Shown here: piece by piece, positions 46,034 through 55,818 of the stretch
Numbering within the stretch: position 1 is the stretch's first letter
How the letters are laid out: each line of letters opens with the position of its first letter
Assembly: GCF_004339545.1 (NCBI RefSeq)
Contig: NZ_SMGD01000004.1
Span: 1-64,000, forward strand
Source: Celerinatantimonas diazotrophica
Lineage (GTDB): Bacteria > Pseudomonadota > Gammaproteobacteria > Enterobacterales > Celerinatantimonadaceae
Direction of reading: 5' to 3'
Length of the DNA stretch: 64,000 bases
Made by a program: the position numbers and the translations under genes
Notes under the pieces: generated by a model
Told to the model about the DNA's origin: nothing
Seen by the model: only the letters and a program-made list of their open reading frames with translations
Databases searched by the model: none

Positions 46034-46891
46034 TTATTTACGTTCTTGGCGATCTCTTGAGCGATCATTGCTCGGAACATGTACAATTATCTTCTCCCAA
46101 GGCAAATTGCGATCGCCAATACCGATAAAGTCAGGATTAATCAGACTTTCTCGACAATTAAAACTCATGGCTTGAAAATTCAGATCCAGCAATGTTCCAC
46201 CAGCTTCACGTAAAATAACCAGTGGTGCACCCACATCCCATTCGCCTGTTGGCCCCAGTCGAATATAACAATCAGCTGCGCCTTCAGCGACCAAACAACT
46301 TTTTAAGCTAGCACTGCCTAATGGCAACAATTCATAATTAAAATGATCACTGAGCACTTTTCGCAGTTTATCGGAATTTTGCACTCGACTGACCGCAATC
46401 CGAATGGTCTCAGGTGAAAGCTGATAGTGGCGACATTGAATACTTTGCGGTCCTTGATTTCCCTGAATTTTATATGCACCGGAACCTTTAATGGCATAAT
46501 AGCAGGTATCCGTGACGGGGGCGTAAACCAAGCCGAGAACGGGCTCACCTGAGTAGATCAAGGCAATCATTGTGGAAAAGTCACCGGTTTGAGAGACAAA
46601 CTCCTGCGTGCCATCCATCGGATCAACTAACCAATAATAATGCCACTGCCTACGCTCGGATAACGCAATACTGGCATCCTCTTCAGAAAGCACGGGCCAA
46701 TCTGGCGTTAATTTGCGAAGCTCTTCACACAAAATATTGTGCGCGGCAATATCAGCACTCGTCACCGGTGTATGGTCAGATTTCTGCTCAGTTTTGTAAT
46801 GCCCATTTTGATACAGTTTTAGAATCTCATGTCCCGCTTTACGGGCAATCCGCTCAACTGCGGGGAGCAAATCAGTTAATGGTTGTGGCAT
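46034..46891 (-). CDS. cysQ: 3'(2'),5'-bisphosphate nucleotidase CysQ
   Basis: 285 residues. It removes the 3'-phosphate from PAP formed during sulfate assimilation. Inositol-monophosphatase-fold motifs: metal site DHTPVTSADIAAH, EEDASI, WLVDPMDGTQEFVSQTGDFS, and the second site GEWDVGAPLVILREAGG. About 40 residues longer than E. coli CysQ, mostly as a polar tail (HVPSNDRSRDRQERK) and a spacer before it. The neighbouring nudE and gsp genes give the order seen in Vibrio relatives. Confidence 0.92.
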   Translation of the reverse strand: MPQPLTDLLPAVERIARKAGHEILKLYQNGHYKTEQKSDHTPVTSADIAAHNILCEELRKLTPDWPVLSEEDASIALSERRQWHYYWLVDPMDGTQEFVSQTGDFSTMIALIYSGEPVLGLVYAPVTDTCYYAIKGSGAYKIQGNQGPQSIQCRHYQLSPETIRIAVSRVQNSDKLRKVLSDHFNYELLPLGSASLKSCLVAEGAADCYIRLGPTGEWDVGAPLVILREAGGTLLDLNFQAMSFNCRESLINPDFIGIGDRNLPWEKIIVHVPSNDRSRDRQERK

Positions 46892-47089
46892 GCCTGACCT
46901 CTTTTCGCAAATAAAACCTACCCTGATAAGCTTGCTTTCAGAATTTAGCTCTGTGACATAATAAGCAGCTATGACTCAATGGGAATGACTGAGCTATGCG
47001 GTGCTATGAGCAGGCCAACGGATATATCACCGTTTGAAAACGACTCAATTATGATCGCTAAAATGACAACAATGAGTCAATCCATGCAA

Positions 47090-47644
47090 TTACTTACACG
47101 TTTTCTGCCACCACTGCTTAAACATAAATAAAGCAGCAATGGTGCGCGCTTCACTAAATTCTTTACGTTCAAGAAGCGACAGACACTCATCTATCGCAAT
47201 CGTTTCAATCACCAATGGCTCAGGTTCATCTCCTAACAAACGCGATGGATATAACTCATCAGCGACAAAAATTTGCATCGCTCCACCAAAATAACTTGGA
47301 GCAGCAGTCACTTCCTTAAGCATATGCCATTTTTGTGCCGCAAAGCCAATTTCTTCTTGTAATTCACGATTCGCCGCCTGTTGTGGTTCTTCTCCCGCGT
47401 CTATTGCACCTTTAGGAAAACTCAGCTCGTAGCGATCGGTTGCAACAGCATATTCGCGCACCAGCAACAGCTCTCTATCGGCGGTCACTGGCACAATCAT
47501 CACCGCGCCTCGCTGGCCACCGACTAATCTTTCATAGACTCTTCGCTCGCCATTACTAAACTCCAGATGCAACGATTCGATCTGAAAGAAATGACTCTGT
47601 GCAGCAATATGTTGCTCAAGAATTTTCGGTTTCTTCTTTGGCAT
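47090..47644 (-). CDS. nudE: ADP-compounds hydrolase NudE
   Basis: 184 residues from ATG 47644, chosen because GAGAGGAA stands just upstream; an in-frame ATG nine codons earlier is less likely. The Nudix box GAIDAGEEPQQAANRELQEE then IGF matches GX5EX7REUXEEXGU exactly. NudE hydrolyses ADP-ribose, NADH and Ap3A-type compounds. Length is close to E. coli NudE (186). Confidence 0.93.
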   Translation of the reverse strand: MPKKKPKILEQHIAAQSHFFQIESLHLEFSNGERRVYERLVGGQRGAVMIVPVTADRELLLVREYAVATDRYELSFPKGAIDAGEEPQQAANRELQEEIGFAAQKWHMLKEVTAAPSYFGGAMQIFVADELYPSRLLGDEPEPLVIETIAIDECLSLLERKEFSEARTIAALFMFKQWWQKTCK

Positions 47645-47738
47645 TGTTCCTCTCTTATTGTGCGGTTGCAAACCATAACGCTGTCACTATCCACAGACTT
47701 GTGAGTTTTATGTGCAATCGCATAATTTAAAGACAGCT

Positions 47739-48488
47739 TTAGAAAACGCCTGTCGTCCTGAATGAATAAAAGCCATCCGGAGACGGTGCCCCCAGAGGAT
47801 CAAGTAACACTCGAAGGCGCTTTGGAAAATGCTCTGTCGGCCGGGCCTGTAGATCAACTTGCCATCTTGCACCACTTAACTGAGCGTTGCCCTGCAACAC
47901 TAACATCGCCCCCTGATGATTGACTTTAGCAACATAATGTCCCTTCGAGCAACTCATCTCTAGCTGAATCGGTGATAAATTTAAGCGCCCCAACAAAGTG
48001 CTCAATTGCGGTTGGAGCCAGTGAATCTGGCCATTTAATCTCTGACAGCGGCGGCCCGACAGCGCCCACTTCGAGACGGTCACTTTAAACTGGCCCTGAA
48101 TCTTAACTGGCAGTGACGTAAGCTCTGACAGACTCTGCCCAGAAAAAGTCAGATGCAAATTGTTAACGCCCTTGGAAAACATCGACTGGTAGAGATCCAA
48201 CGAGCCGGAGAGCCTGCCATCAACGCTCACTTGTTCGTTAACTCGTCCTTTTAACAAAGCCCACGGCGCTAACTGCCAATGCAGCTTTCCTAGCGACTGA
48301 CCACGCCACATGACCTGTGCGATCTGTCCTTGATAGAGCGAACCTTGGACGCCAAGTAATTGTACACCCGGTAACTTAAGTTGCCGAACAACGACAGCAC
48401 CAGGCATATTAAAAAAAAGCGTCGCAACATAAACTAATAGTGCTACAACGATGAGCAAACATAGCGACTTTTTGGGCACAGCTTTCAA
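47739..48488 (-). CDS. gspN: Type II secretion protein N
   Basis: 249 residues with one N-terminal membrane helix (LCLLIVVALLVYVATLFF) and a beta-rich periplasmic part (VVRQLKLPGVQLLGVQGSLY, LGKLHWQLAPWALLKGRVNE) typical of GspN. Last gene of the operon; it overlaps gspM by four bases. GspN is not required in all type II systems. Confidence 0.9.
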   Translation of the reverse strand: MKAVPKKSLCLLIVVALLVYVATLFFNMPGAVVVRQLKLPGVQLLGVQGSLYQGQIAQVMWRGQSLGKLHWQLAPWALLKGRVNEQVSVDGRLSGSLDLYQSMFSKGVNNLHLTFSGQSLSELTSLPVKIQGQFKVTVSKWALSGRRCQRLNGQIHWLQPQLSTLLGRLNLSPIQLEMSCSKGHYVAKVNHQGAMLVLQGNAQLSGARWQVDLQARPTEHFPKRLRVLLDPLGAPSPDGFYSFRTTGVF

Positions 48489-48949
48489 CCTTGTTTAAAT
48501 TGCAACTGTGAAACTTGGACTTGGCCATCCTCACCGGCTTGCAAATTCAAGACAATCACCTGATAGCCATATTGATTCTGCATTCGATGGATATATTCAA
48601 GTAACGTATTAAAAGGTAACGGTGCAATATTCAGCACATAATGATTATCGCTTTGTTGCATACGCGTGATCGAGATATTTAACGCCCCCGCCAGCTGATT
48701 GGCCGCTTGTGAAAAGGGCACACTTTTGATCGTCGAACGGGCCTGCTCCGGATTTTTGAGCTTATTACGATGCGCTAATACCCAGTTTAACGTTTGCTGA
48801 TCTTGGGCCAGTTGGGCTCTGGAGCGAACAAGGGCATTTTGATAGCTCACCCACCCAAACTGATACAGTAGAATTAACACCACAATCACGGCGCCAACTG
48901 ACACCATCACTCGTTCCCGGCTTTGCAGGTTATACCACCATTGCTTCAT
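48485..48949 (-). CDS. gspM: Type II secretion protein M
   Basis: 154 residues: short cytoplasmic start (MKQWWYNLQSRERVMVSVGA), one membrane helix (VIVVLILLYQFGWVSY), and a periplasmic ferredoxin-like domain. GspM pairs with GspL in the inner-membrane platform. Overlaps both neighbours by four bases. Confidence 0.9.
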   Translation of the reverse strand: MKQWWYNLQSRERVMVSVGAVIVVLILLYQFGWVSYQNALVRSRAQLAQDQQTLNWVLAHRNKLKNPEQARSTIKSVPFSQAANQLAGALNISITRMQQSDNHYVLNIAPLPFNTLLEYIHRMQNQYGYQVIVLNLQAGEDGQVQVSQLQFKQG

Positions 48950-50139
48950 GAACGTTCCTTAATGGTTAAAGTCCCGACCACCTGATGATCATGACGGGAG
49001 AGCGCCCCGGTTTGCACAGCAAACGATTTTACCGCTTTACGAAAAGCTTCAAAGGTTGCAAAGTCAGGCGCACTGACCTGAAAAACAAGTTTGCCAGAGC
49101 TTTGCTCATAACTCAGGCTCTGATATTGCATGGTTGGAAATTGCTTAAATACGGGGGTCAATGACCGCAGCATAGTCAACAAATCACCACGGGTTTGCTG
49201 ATTATTCTTAGCACCCAGCTGATAAAACGCACGACGTACCAAATACGGCTCATTGGGTACATTTTGATGAAATGTTTGCTGATAGATCTTCGCCAACTGC
49301 TGTTGAGTTTGGTCAAGCTGATGATTGACCTGCCAAGCTTGCGCAAAATAGTTCGCGGCGGTTACGCTCAGACAAAAGATTGCTGCACCTATCAGGTAAC
49401 GCGCCTGTTTGAAGCGACCACTCTGGCGAACCCGATAATCGCCCTGCAACATATTCACCGGACAAAACTTCACTTGTTCAGCCAATACCATCAATGGCAG
49501 TTCAACATTGAGCTCGTCCACCTCTCGCCCACCCGCAACTTCGCTGCTGACATCGCCCAAAACACGATATTGCCGCTCCGGGTCAAACAGATCGAGGCCA
49601 TCGCTGAGCCAACTCTCATCGAGCCACCCGCCCCCCATTTTGCCACCACGAAGTAGGTATCCACCTCGACAATGCAATAAAACGAGCTGCTCAGGCTGCG
49701 GATTGGGCAATAGCAAAAAATCGGGGATCCACTGCGTCGTTTCAAGCTCAGCATCGGTTAACCACTGCTGCCAGCGCTGCATGAGCGATTTATCCACCAC
49801 GGCGACCGTAAGCAGGCCATCGCTATAATCAACACTGCAGATATGTAGCGTTTGCGGATCAGCCGCCAATTGCTCTTCGAACAAAAAACCCAAGCTATTC
49901 TGGACCTTGTTATATTGCGCACGATTTAATGCTAACTGCTGAAGCGCAATTTCACTGCCCGGTAATAACACGATGACTTGGCGCGTCTGTGCCAATGGTT
50001 GTAACTGAACCAATTCCTCAGCATTTTTCAATACACCACTGGCAACCACTTGTTGTTCATCGTCTGTCCAACATAACCAGTCTATTGGCTGATGCTCATC
50101 ACTTCCCAGATGAATGAGTAATCTTTCTCTCAATGCCAA
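48946..50139 (-). CDS. gspL: Type II secretion protein L
   Basis: 397 residues. The cytoplasmic actin-like domain (about 1-240) that binds the GspE ATPase is followed by a membrane helix (YLIGAAIFCLSVTAANYF) and a periplasmic ferredoxin-like domain (LVFQVSAPDFATFEAFRKAV). Overlaps gspK by ten bases. Confidence 0.92.
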   Translation of the reverse strand: MALRERLLIHLGSDEHQPIDWLCWTDDEQQVVASGVLKNAEELVQLQPLAQTRQVIVLLPGSEIALQQLALNRAQYNKVQNSLGFLFEEQLAADPQTLHICSVDYSDGLLTVAVVDKSLMQRWQQWLTDAELETTQWIPDFLLLPNPQPEQLVLLHCRGGYLLRGGKMGGGWLDESWLSDGLDLFDPERQYRVLGDVSSEVAGGREVDELNVELPLMVLAEQVKFCPVNMLQGDYRVRQSGRFKQARYLIGAAIFCLSVTAANYFAQAWQVNHQLDQTQQQLAKIYQQTFHQNVPNEPYLVRRAFYQLGAKNNQQTRGDLLTMLRSLTPVFKQFPTMQYQSLSYEQSSGKLVFQVSAPDFATFEAFRKAVKSFAVQTGALSRHDHQVVGTLTIKERS

Positions 50140-51095
50140 TCTCCTAACATCCGGCGCCTCACATTAAATTTATCACTTCCCTGACGCTCAATGAATGAAT
50201 ACAAAACCTGTTGCGTGCCATCGTCAGAACGAGCCTGCATTTTAGCCACAAAATAATAACTGGTCACGGCGAGTACACTATGGACACCGTGCATAAGTTT
50301 AACCTTCGCCAATTCGGGCAAGGTAAAGATCTGATCGACAGTTTGAAAGCCTCTTGATGGCCTTTGAGCAATCACTTTTAGCGCTTTTTCTCGGGTTAAA
50401 TAGCCATAAAAGAGCATCTCTAACAGCGGCGCCTGAGCGCTTTGCAATGTATTGATATCGATCCGTAGCCGTTGGGTCGGTAAGGCACACAACAACGGAC
50501 TAAGCCGCCGATAAATTTGCTCATCCACACCGCGGACTTCTCGCCACTGCGAAACATCCACCAGCATCGTATTCGGCGCTTTATAGCCGGCATCCTGATA
50601 GACCTCATCTTCACCACCACCGGCGAGCGCATGAGAATGACTATCAACCCAATCACGGGTTGCAGCCGCTATCATCTGCGCTTTTTGCGCAGGTACTTTT
50701 TCAATTACGAGCAAACGGTAAAATAATGTCTGCACCATAGATTGACCCGATGCATCATTCGGCTGTCCCAAGGCATTTAAATTAAAGCAGCGTGATGCAT
50801 CAACGATCTGCCCCCGAATTGAGCCGCCATCGACTGGCAGTGTGACCTGTTTTGCCCATTTTTGATTGAGACTCAATCGCGTAGAATCGCGCATCGAATC
50901 ACGCAGCACACTTAAGGCTAACTGCTCAGCGCTCAGTAACCGCTGCCAGTTATCAGACTGCGTTTTGACATCGTTTAAACGAGCGATATCCATACGCCCA
51001 GTCAGCGCCATTTTACTGGCCAGAACGACCATAATGGTGATAATCAACAGCACAATCAACAATGCAACACCTTGTTGCCGATGATGTTTAATCAT
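50130..51095 (-). CDS. gspK: Type II secretion minor pseudopilin K
   Basis: 321 residues from ATG 51095, giving MIKHHRQQGVALLIVLLIIT; longer in-frame starts would lie inside gspJ. GspK lacks the usual Glu+5 and caps the pseudopilus tip with GspI and GspJ. The prepilin site falls at QQG/VALLIVLL. The large alpha domain inserted after the helix explains its length. Confidence 0.92.
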   Translation of the reverse strand: MIKHHRQQGVALLIVLLIITIMVVLASKMALTGRMDIARLNDVKTQSDNWQRLLSAEQLALSVLRDSMRDSTRLSLNQKWAKQVTLPVDGGSIRGQIVDASRCFNLNALGQPNDASGQSMVQTLFYRLLVIEKVPAQKAQMIAAATRDWVDSHSHALAGGGEDEVYQDAGYKAPNTMLVDVSQWREVRGVDEQIYRRLSPLLCALPTQRLRIDINTLQSAQAPLLEMLFYGYLTREKALKVIAQRPSRGFQTVDQIFTLPELAKVKLMHGVHSVLAVTSYYFVAKMQARSDDGTQQVLYSFIERQGSDKFNVRRRMLGDWH

Positions 51096-51729
51096 TGAGA
51101 TCTTCCTGCGCTCGCTGCACCAGCTGCTCATTTTGTGGTCCAGGTGGGAGCAAAAATATCCGTCGAAGCCACCCCAAAGACGATAGTTTAAACTCAACTT
51201 CGATGGCCATAGGCAACTGGTCATTACGATGCCAGCTCGTCTGCCAACCCCGACCTTTTAAATAAAACCGAAAACTTAAATGCCGAACTTTCGCCAGCAA
51301 TTTCTGACGAATGGGTTGCTGCTGCGCAGACGGATTTAAATGTCGATAAAACTGGCGAATTAAATAACCTTTGTTATCAACCAGATAGCCAACTCGTAGA
51401 ACCTCTGAACGCTGCTCTTTGGCATCGATATTACGCCAACCAATACGTGCCAGTGATACGCCGCCTTGCGCACTGCCCAACCAGTGGGCGCCCCCTGCGA
51501 CACCTTCTCCTTTAACGCCACGTAATTTAGTAAAAACCGCTTGGCGAAAATCGGCGCCCATCAACGCAAACGTGCGCTCTAGCGCGGCCATCTGCTGGCT
51601 ACGCTTAGAGCTAACCGAAGTGCTAAGCGACAAGCCATGTAACATTTGATAGCCACCGAGACTGAGCATCGCAAAGACAGCCAACGCCACTAACATTTCT
51701 AAAAGCGTAAAACCGGCCAGTTTGCGCAT
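51088..51729 (-). CDS. gspJ: Type II secretion minor pseudopilin J
   Basis: 213 residues. Prepilin leader MRKLAG then FTLLEMLVALAVFAMLSLGG with the conserved Glu+5. Part of the tip complex. Shares one base with gspI and eight with gspK. Confidence 0.93.
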   Translation of the reverse strand: MRKLAGFTLLEMLVALAVFAMLSLGGYQMLHGLSLSTSVSSKRSQQMAALERTFALMGADFRQAVFTKLRGVKGEGVAGGAHWLGSAQGGVSLARIGWRNIDAKEQRSEVLRVGYLVDNKGYLIRQFYRHLNPSAQQQPIRQKLLAKVRHLSFRFYLKGRGWQTSWHRNDQLPMAIEVEFKLSSLGWLRRIFLLPPGPQNEQLVQRAQEDLND

Positions 51730-52094
51730 TAGTTTTCCCCTCCAAATGCGCTAGCAACATAAGAGCTGCGCGTCAGCACTGGATCGCCACTCGGTTTTAA
51801 ACGAACTTGCACTTGATAAGGCACTAAGTAACGGTTCGCCTGGCCAACCACAACTTTCCAATACCAGACTCGCCCAGCCATTTTCACCTGTCCTTGGCTG
51901 GCATGGGGAGGGCTTTGGGTTAAACGTAGCTCAGCGAGTTTATTATCAGCAACCCAGTTCGCCACCATATTGATCTGCAGATGCTCGAGGTTATGCATCC
52001 GATCATTTCCCACTCGCAGCAAGGCAATCCCAGCAATCGCTAACACCGCCAGTGCAACAATCACTTCCAGTAGGGTAAATCCACGCGTCTTCAT
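51729..52094 (-). CDS. gspI: Type II secretion minor pseudopilin I
   Basis: 121 residues. Prepilin leader MKTRG then FTLLEVIVALAVLAIAGIAL with Glu+5. Initiates pseudopilus assembly with J and K. Overlaps gspH by four bases. Confidence 0.93.
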   Translation of the reverse strand: MKTRGFTLLEVIVALAVLAIAGIALLRVGNDRMHNLEHLQINMVANWVADNKLAELRLTQSPPHASQGQVKMAGRVWYWKVVVGQANRYLVPYQVQVRLKPSGDPVLTRSSYVASAFGGEN

Positions 52095-52651
52095 GATGAC
52101 GCTTTACCCATTGCCAGTTCAAAGCCATCTCCAGCCGATGCTGGCTGCAATTGCCAACTGCGATGGTGGTGGTTCACCGTGAGGACAAAGTTGGGCCAAA
52201 TGCCGTCACCGGTCAGAATCAGTGCAAAATGTGGTGATACCGATTGAGCCTTTGGGGCATCGTCTGGCAATGACAACGGCTGTTGCCAAGTAGCGGCTTT
52301 ATTCGCCGATTCGTTTGAGGTTAAATCCACCGCTTTATCATCGATACTTAATTGATAATTCAATGGGGTCTTTAACGGTTTAAAGCGCCCCGCCAATAAC
52401 CGCCAATCACCGGGTTTTTGATACAGATAAAACTGATACGAATGAGGCGTTAACTTCACACCAATTGGGCGCTGATCGAGCACTGCTTTATCACGGGCAT
52501 ATTCCAGCTGAGCTCGAATTAACGTCACCTGCTTTTTAAGCTCACTCGCGGACGGACCCTCCCCCAGCGATAATACGACTGCGCTTGCCCCTAAGCCGAT
52601 CAACATAATAACCAGCAACATTTCCAAAAGGGAGAAGCCGTATTTGCGCAT
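52091..52651 (-). CDS. gspH: Type II secretion minor pseudopilin H
   Basis: 186 residues. Prepilin leader MRKYG then FSLLEMLLVIMLIGLGASAV, and the GspH-type region LEYARDKAVLDQRPIGVKLT. Joins the tip complex to the GspG shaft. Shares one base with gspG. Confidence 0.93.
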   Translation of the reverse strand: MRKYGFSLLEMLLVIMLIGLGASAVVLSLGEGPSASELKKQVTLIRAQLEYARDKAVLDQRPIGVKLTPHSYQFYLYQKPGDWRLLAGRFKPLKTPLNYQLSIDDKAVDLTSNESANKAATWQQPLSLPDDAPKAQSVSPHFALILTGDGIWPNFVLTVNHHHRSWQLQPASAGDGFELAMGKASS

Positions 52652-53091
52652 TACTGAATATTCCAGTTACCAATATCGTCCTTCGTTCCTGGCTGTCCAT
52701 CGGGACCATCTGAGAACACGTCAATATCACCATGTTCACCTGGCGAGCGCATTTGATAGGGATTTCCCCACGGATCATTGGGCAACCGACGAATATACCC
52801 ACCATGGCGATAATCACGCGGAATAGGAGCACTCTGCGGTTTCTGCACCAGTGCTTTTAACCCCTGTTCAGTGGTTGGATACCGACCATTATCCAACTTG
52901 TACATTTGCAGAGCATTTTCGAGTGCAACCACATCGGCCTGCGCTTTTTTCTGGTCAGCTTTTTCTTTGTTTCCTAATAGATTAGGCACGATCAAAGTCG
53001 CCATCAAAGCGATAATCACCATTACAACCATCACTTCTAACAAAGTAAAGCCCTGCGTGTGACGTCGTTTGGGATATGGCTGAACCATCAT
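52651..53091 (-). CDS. gspG: Type II secretion major pseudopilin G
   Basis: 146 residues. Prepilin leader ending TQG/FTLLEVMVVMVIIALMAT, then LDNGRYPTTEQGLKALVQKP, DPWGNPYQMRSPGEHGDIDV and FSDGPDGQPGTKDDIGNW with the calcium-binding Asp cluster. Main shaft subunit. Preceded by CCAGGAGAAAATG. Confidence 0.96.
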   Translation of the reverse strand: MMVQPYPKRRHTQGFTLLEVMVVMVIIALMATLIVPNLLGNKEKADQKKAQADVVALENALQMYKLDNGRYPTTEQGLKALVQKPQSAPIPRDYRHGGYIRRLPNDPWGNPYQMRSPGEHGDIDVFSDGPDGQPGTKDDIGNWNIQ

Positions 53092-53107
53092 TTTCTCCTG
53101 GATATGA

Positions 53108-54328
53108 TTAACCGACCATATTATTCAGTGCCAAAATAGGCTGAATAATGGCCATTACGATAAATAACACGATTGCAGCCATGGTAATGATGAGCACAGG
53201 CTCAAAAATCGTTAATGCAATCGAGACCCGATAACTAAATTCGCGATCCTGAAAATCAGCTGCGCGAAGCAGCATCTGCTCCAGTTCACCGGTTTGCTCA
53301 CCACTAGCGATCATCTGCAGCAACATGGGAGAAAAAAGTTGAGTCTGGCTTAACGTATCCAACAACGGATTCCCGTTGCGAACCGACTCGCTAGCGAGCG
53401 TAAGTTGCTCTCTGGCATGCATATTAGATAATACCTGCGAGGCAATTTGCATCGCTTCAACCAGTGGCACCGCACTGGCAGTTAAGATACTCAGCGTCCT
53501 GGCAAATCGCGCGGTTTGCTGTTCCAGAGCCACTTTGCCAATCAGGGGCAGACGCAAACTGTACCGGTGAAATTGCTTTCGTATCTCGGGTTTTTTCAAC
53601 GCCATTTTAGCCGCCAAAATCGCAGCGGCAATAACTAGAAGTAGCCACCACCAATTCTGCGCCAGAGCATGGCTTAACCCCATGAGTACGCGAGTGGAAA
53701 ACGGTAACTGCTGACCCATATAGACAAACTGCGCCACAATTTTCGGCACCACAGCAGTCAACAAAATGAAGATCACTGAAATCGAGACAACCACTAGAAT
53801 TGCCGGATAAATAAGTGCTTGGAGCGTTTTCATACGGATCTGTTGGCGTTGCTCGATATAATCGGCCAGCCGATTCAAGACCAAATCAAGATGCCCAGTA
53901 CGCTCGCCAGCTGCGACCATCGCTCGATAAAGGTCATCAAAAATACGGGGAAATCCCGCCATGCTTTCACTCAGAGAGAACCCTTGAGCAACTTGGCTGC
54001 GCAACTCAAAAACCAATGCTTTAATTTGATTCTTATTACTTTGATGGGCTACTGCTCGCAGAGATTCTTCAACCGGCAACGAAGCGGCAATTAACGTAGC
54101 GAGTTGGCGGGTTAACAATGCCAGATCGGCATACTTAATGGTACGTACTTTACGCCGCACAACACGGACATCGCGCTGCGCAGGCTCAGAGGTTGCTTCA
54201 ATGGCAAGCGGTGTGAGCCCCTGCAGGCGTAGTTGCTGGCGAACTAAGCGCGCTGAATCACCATCAATGACGCCTTTTTTAGTCCGCCCTTTTTCATCAA
54301 GAGCCTGATACTGATAAGCAGCCATCAA
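53108..54328 (-). CDS. gspF: Type II secretion inner-membrane platform protein F
   Basis: 406 residues with two copies of the T2SSF domain (about 70-195, 275-395) and three membrane helices ([56 protein letters not shown]). Core of the assembly platform. Starts four bases inside gspE. Confidence 0.95.
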   Translation of the reverse strand: MMAAYQYQALDEKGRTKKGVIDGDSARLVRQQLRLQGLTPLAIEATSEPAQRDVRVVRRKVRTIKYADLALLTRQLATLIAASLPVEESLRAVAHQSNKNQIKALVFELRSQVAQGFSLSESMAGFPRIFDDLYRAMVAAGERTGHLDLVLNRLADYIEQRQQIRMKTLQALIYPAILVVVSISVIFILLTAVVPKIVAQFVYMGQQLPFSTRVLMGLSHALAQNWWWLLLVIAAAILAAKMALKKPEIRKQFHRYSLRLPLIGKVALEQQTARFARTLSILTASAVPLVEAMQIASQVLSNMHAREQLTLASESVRNGNPLLDTLSQTQLFSPMLLQMIASGEQTGELEQMLLRAADFQDREFSYRVSIALTIFEPVLIITMAAIVLFIVMAIIQPILALNNMVG

Positions 54329-55818
54329 TGCTCCTCAATTGTCACACGCAAGACTTCAGCAATACTCGTTTGTCCAGATAATACTTTGCTCGCACCATCG
54401 GCGAGGATCCCTTGTGTATGTTTTCGAGCTTCTTCAAGCATTTTTTGTTCGCTAGCACCTTCATGGATCATCGCACGCAGCTTATCATTGGTAACAATCA
54501 GCTCATAGATCCCGGTGCGGCCCCGATACCCCGTTTGATTACAGTGGGTGCATCCTACAGGCTCGTAGACTTCGTGATGATGGTACTTGGCAACATCCAG
54601 ATTGAATAATCGGCACTCTTTTTTGCTGAGCTGATGGGCTTTACGGCAATGTGGACATAAAACCCGCACTAAACGCTGCGCCAAGACGCCGAGCAATGAC
54701 GATGATAATAAAAAGGGCTCGATACCCATATCACGCAATCGAGTCACCGCACCAATGGCTGTATTAGTATGCAAGGTTGATAATACTAAGTGGCCGGTCA
54801 AGCTGGCCTGAATGGCAATTTCAGCCGTTTCTAAATCACGAATTTCACCAATCATAACCACATCAGGATCTTGCCGCAGAATCGCGCGCAACCCGCGCGC
54901 AAAGGTCATATCGACTTTGCTATTGACCTGCGTCTGGCCCACGCCTTCGATATTGTATTCGATGGGATCTTCAACGGTCAGAATATTGCGCTCAGGGCTG
55001 TTAATAACATTAATCCCAGCATACAAGGTGGTACTTTTCCCTGACCCGGTCGGGCCAGTGACCAACAATATTCCATGCGGCTTAGCGAGCAATTCTTTAA
55101 GCTTATCGTGCTGTTTGTCGCTCATTCCTAAGTTGGCCAAACTCATGCCAGAACTTTGTTTATCGAGCAGTCGCAAAACCACTCGTTCACCAAAGCTCGA
55201 CGGCATAGTTGAGACTCGTAAATCGACCGCTCGGCCACCAATGCGCAGTGAAATTCGGCCATCCTGAGGCAGACGTTTTTCGGCAATATCAAGCTTAGCC
55301 ATAACTTTCACACGGGCGATTAACAGCGCCGCTAACTGACGTTTCGGACGAAGAATTTCTCGCAAAACGCCATCGATACGAAACCGAATCGACAAGGTCT
55401 TTTCAAAAGTTTCGATATGAATATCACTCGCCTGCTCCTTAATGGCCTCTGAAAGCATCGCATTCATCAGCCGAATAATCGGCGCATCATCATCCGATTC
55501 AAGCAAGTCTTCATCATCGGAAAACTCACCCGCGAGGGTATAAAAGTCCATCTCGCTGCCCAGATTTTCCATCAGCTCACGGGCCTGTGATGAATCGCGC
55601 TGATAATAGTCACTGAGTAGTTTTTCAAACTGTTGTTCACTGACTTTTTCAATCACAAAAGCACGACTAGCAATCCGCCGTACTTCCAGCACAACACCAG
55701 CAGAGAGCTCTCCGGCGCAGTAAAGAATATGCGTTGCAGAATCAAGCAGCACTAAGTTTTTCTTAGCAAAACCATAAGGTAAACGCACCACCACTGGCTG
55801 AGGACTCAACTCACTCAT
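54325..55818 (-). CDS. gspE: Type II secretion ATPase E
   Basis: 497 residues. N-terminal domains contact GspL; Walker A is [17 protein letters not shown], Asp box [14 protein letters not shown], Walker [17 protein letters not shown], His box [12 protein letters not shown]. The four-cysteine zinc element (CPHC, CTHC) is intact. Powers pseudopilus growth. Overlaps gspD by eight bases. Confidence 0.96.
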   Translation of the reverse strand: MSELSPQPVVVRLPYGFAKKNLVLLDSATHILYCAGELSAGVVLEVRRIASRAFVIEKVSEQQFEKLLSDYYQRDSSQARELMENLGSEMDFYTLAGEFSDDEDLLESDDDAPIIRLMNAMLSEAIKEQASDIHIETFEKTLSIRFRIDGVLREILRPKRQLAALLIARVKVMAKLDIAEKRLPQDGRISLRIGGRAVDLRVSTMPSSFGERVVLRLLDKQSSGMSLANLGMSDKQHDKLKELLAKPHGILLVTGPTGSGKSTTLYAGINVINSPERNILTVEDPIEYNIEGVGQTQVNSKVDMTFARGLRAILRQDPDVVMIGEIRDLETAEIAIQASLTGHLVLSTLHTNTAIGAVTRLRDMGIEPFLLSSSLLGVLAQRLVRVLCPHCRKAHQLSKKECRLFNLDVAKYHHHEVYEPVGCTHCNQTGYRGRTGIYELIVTNDKLRAMIHEGASEQKMLEEARKHTQGILADGASKVLSGQTSIAEVLRVTIEEH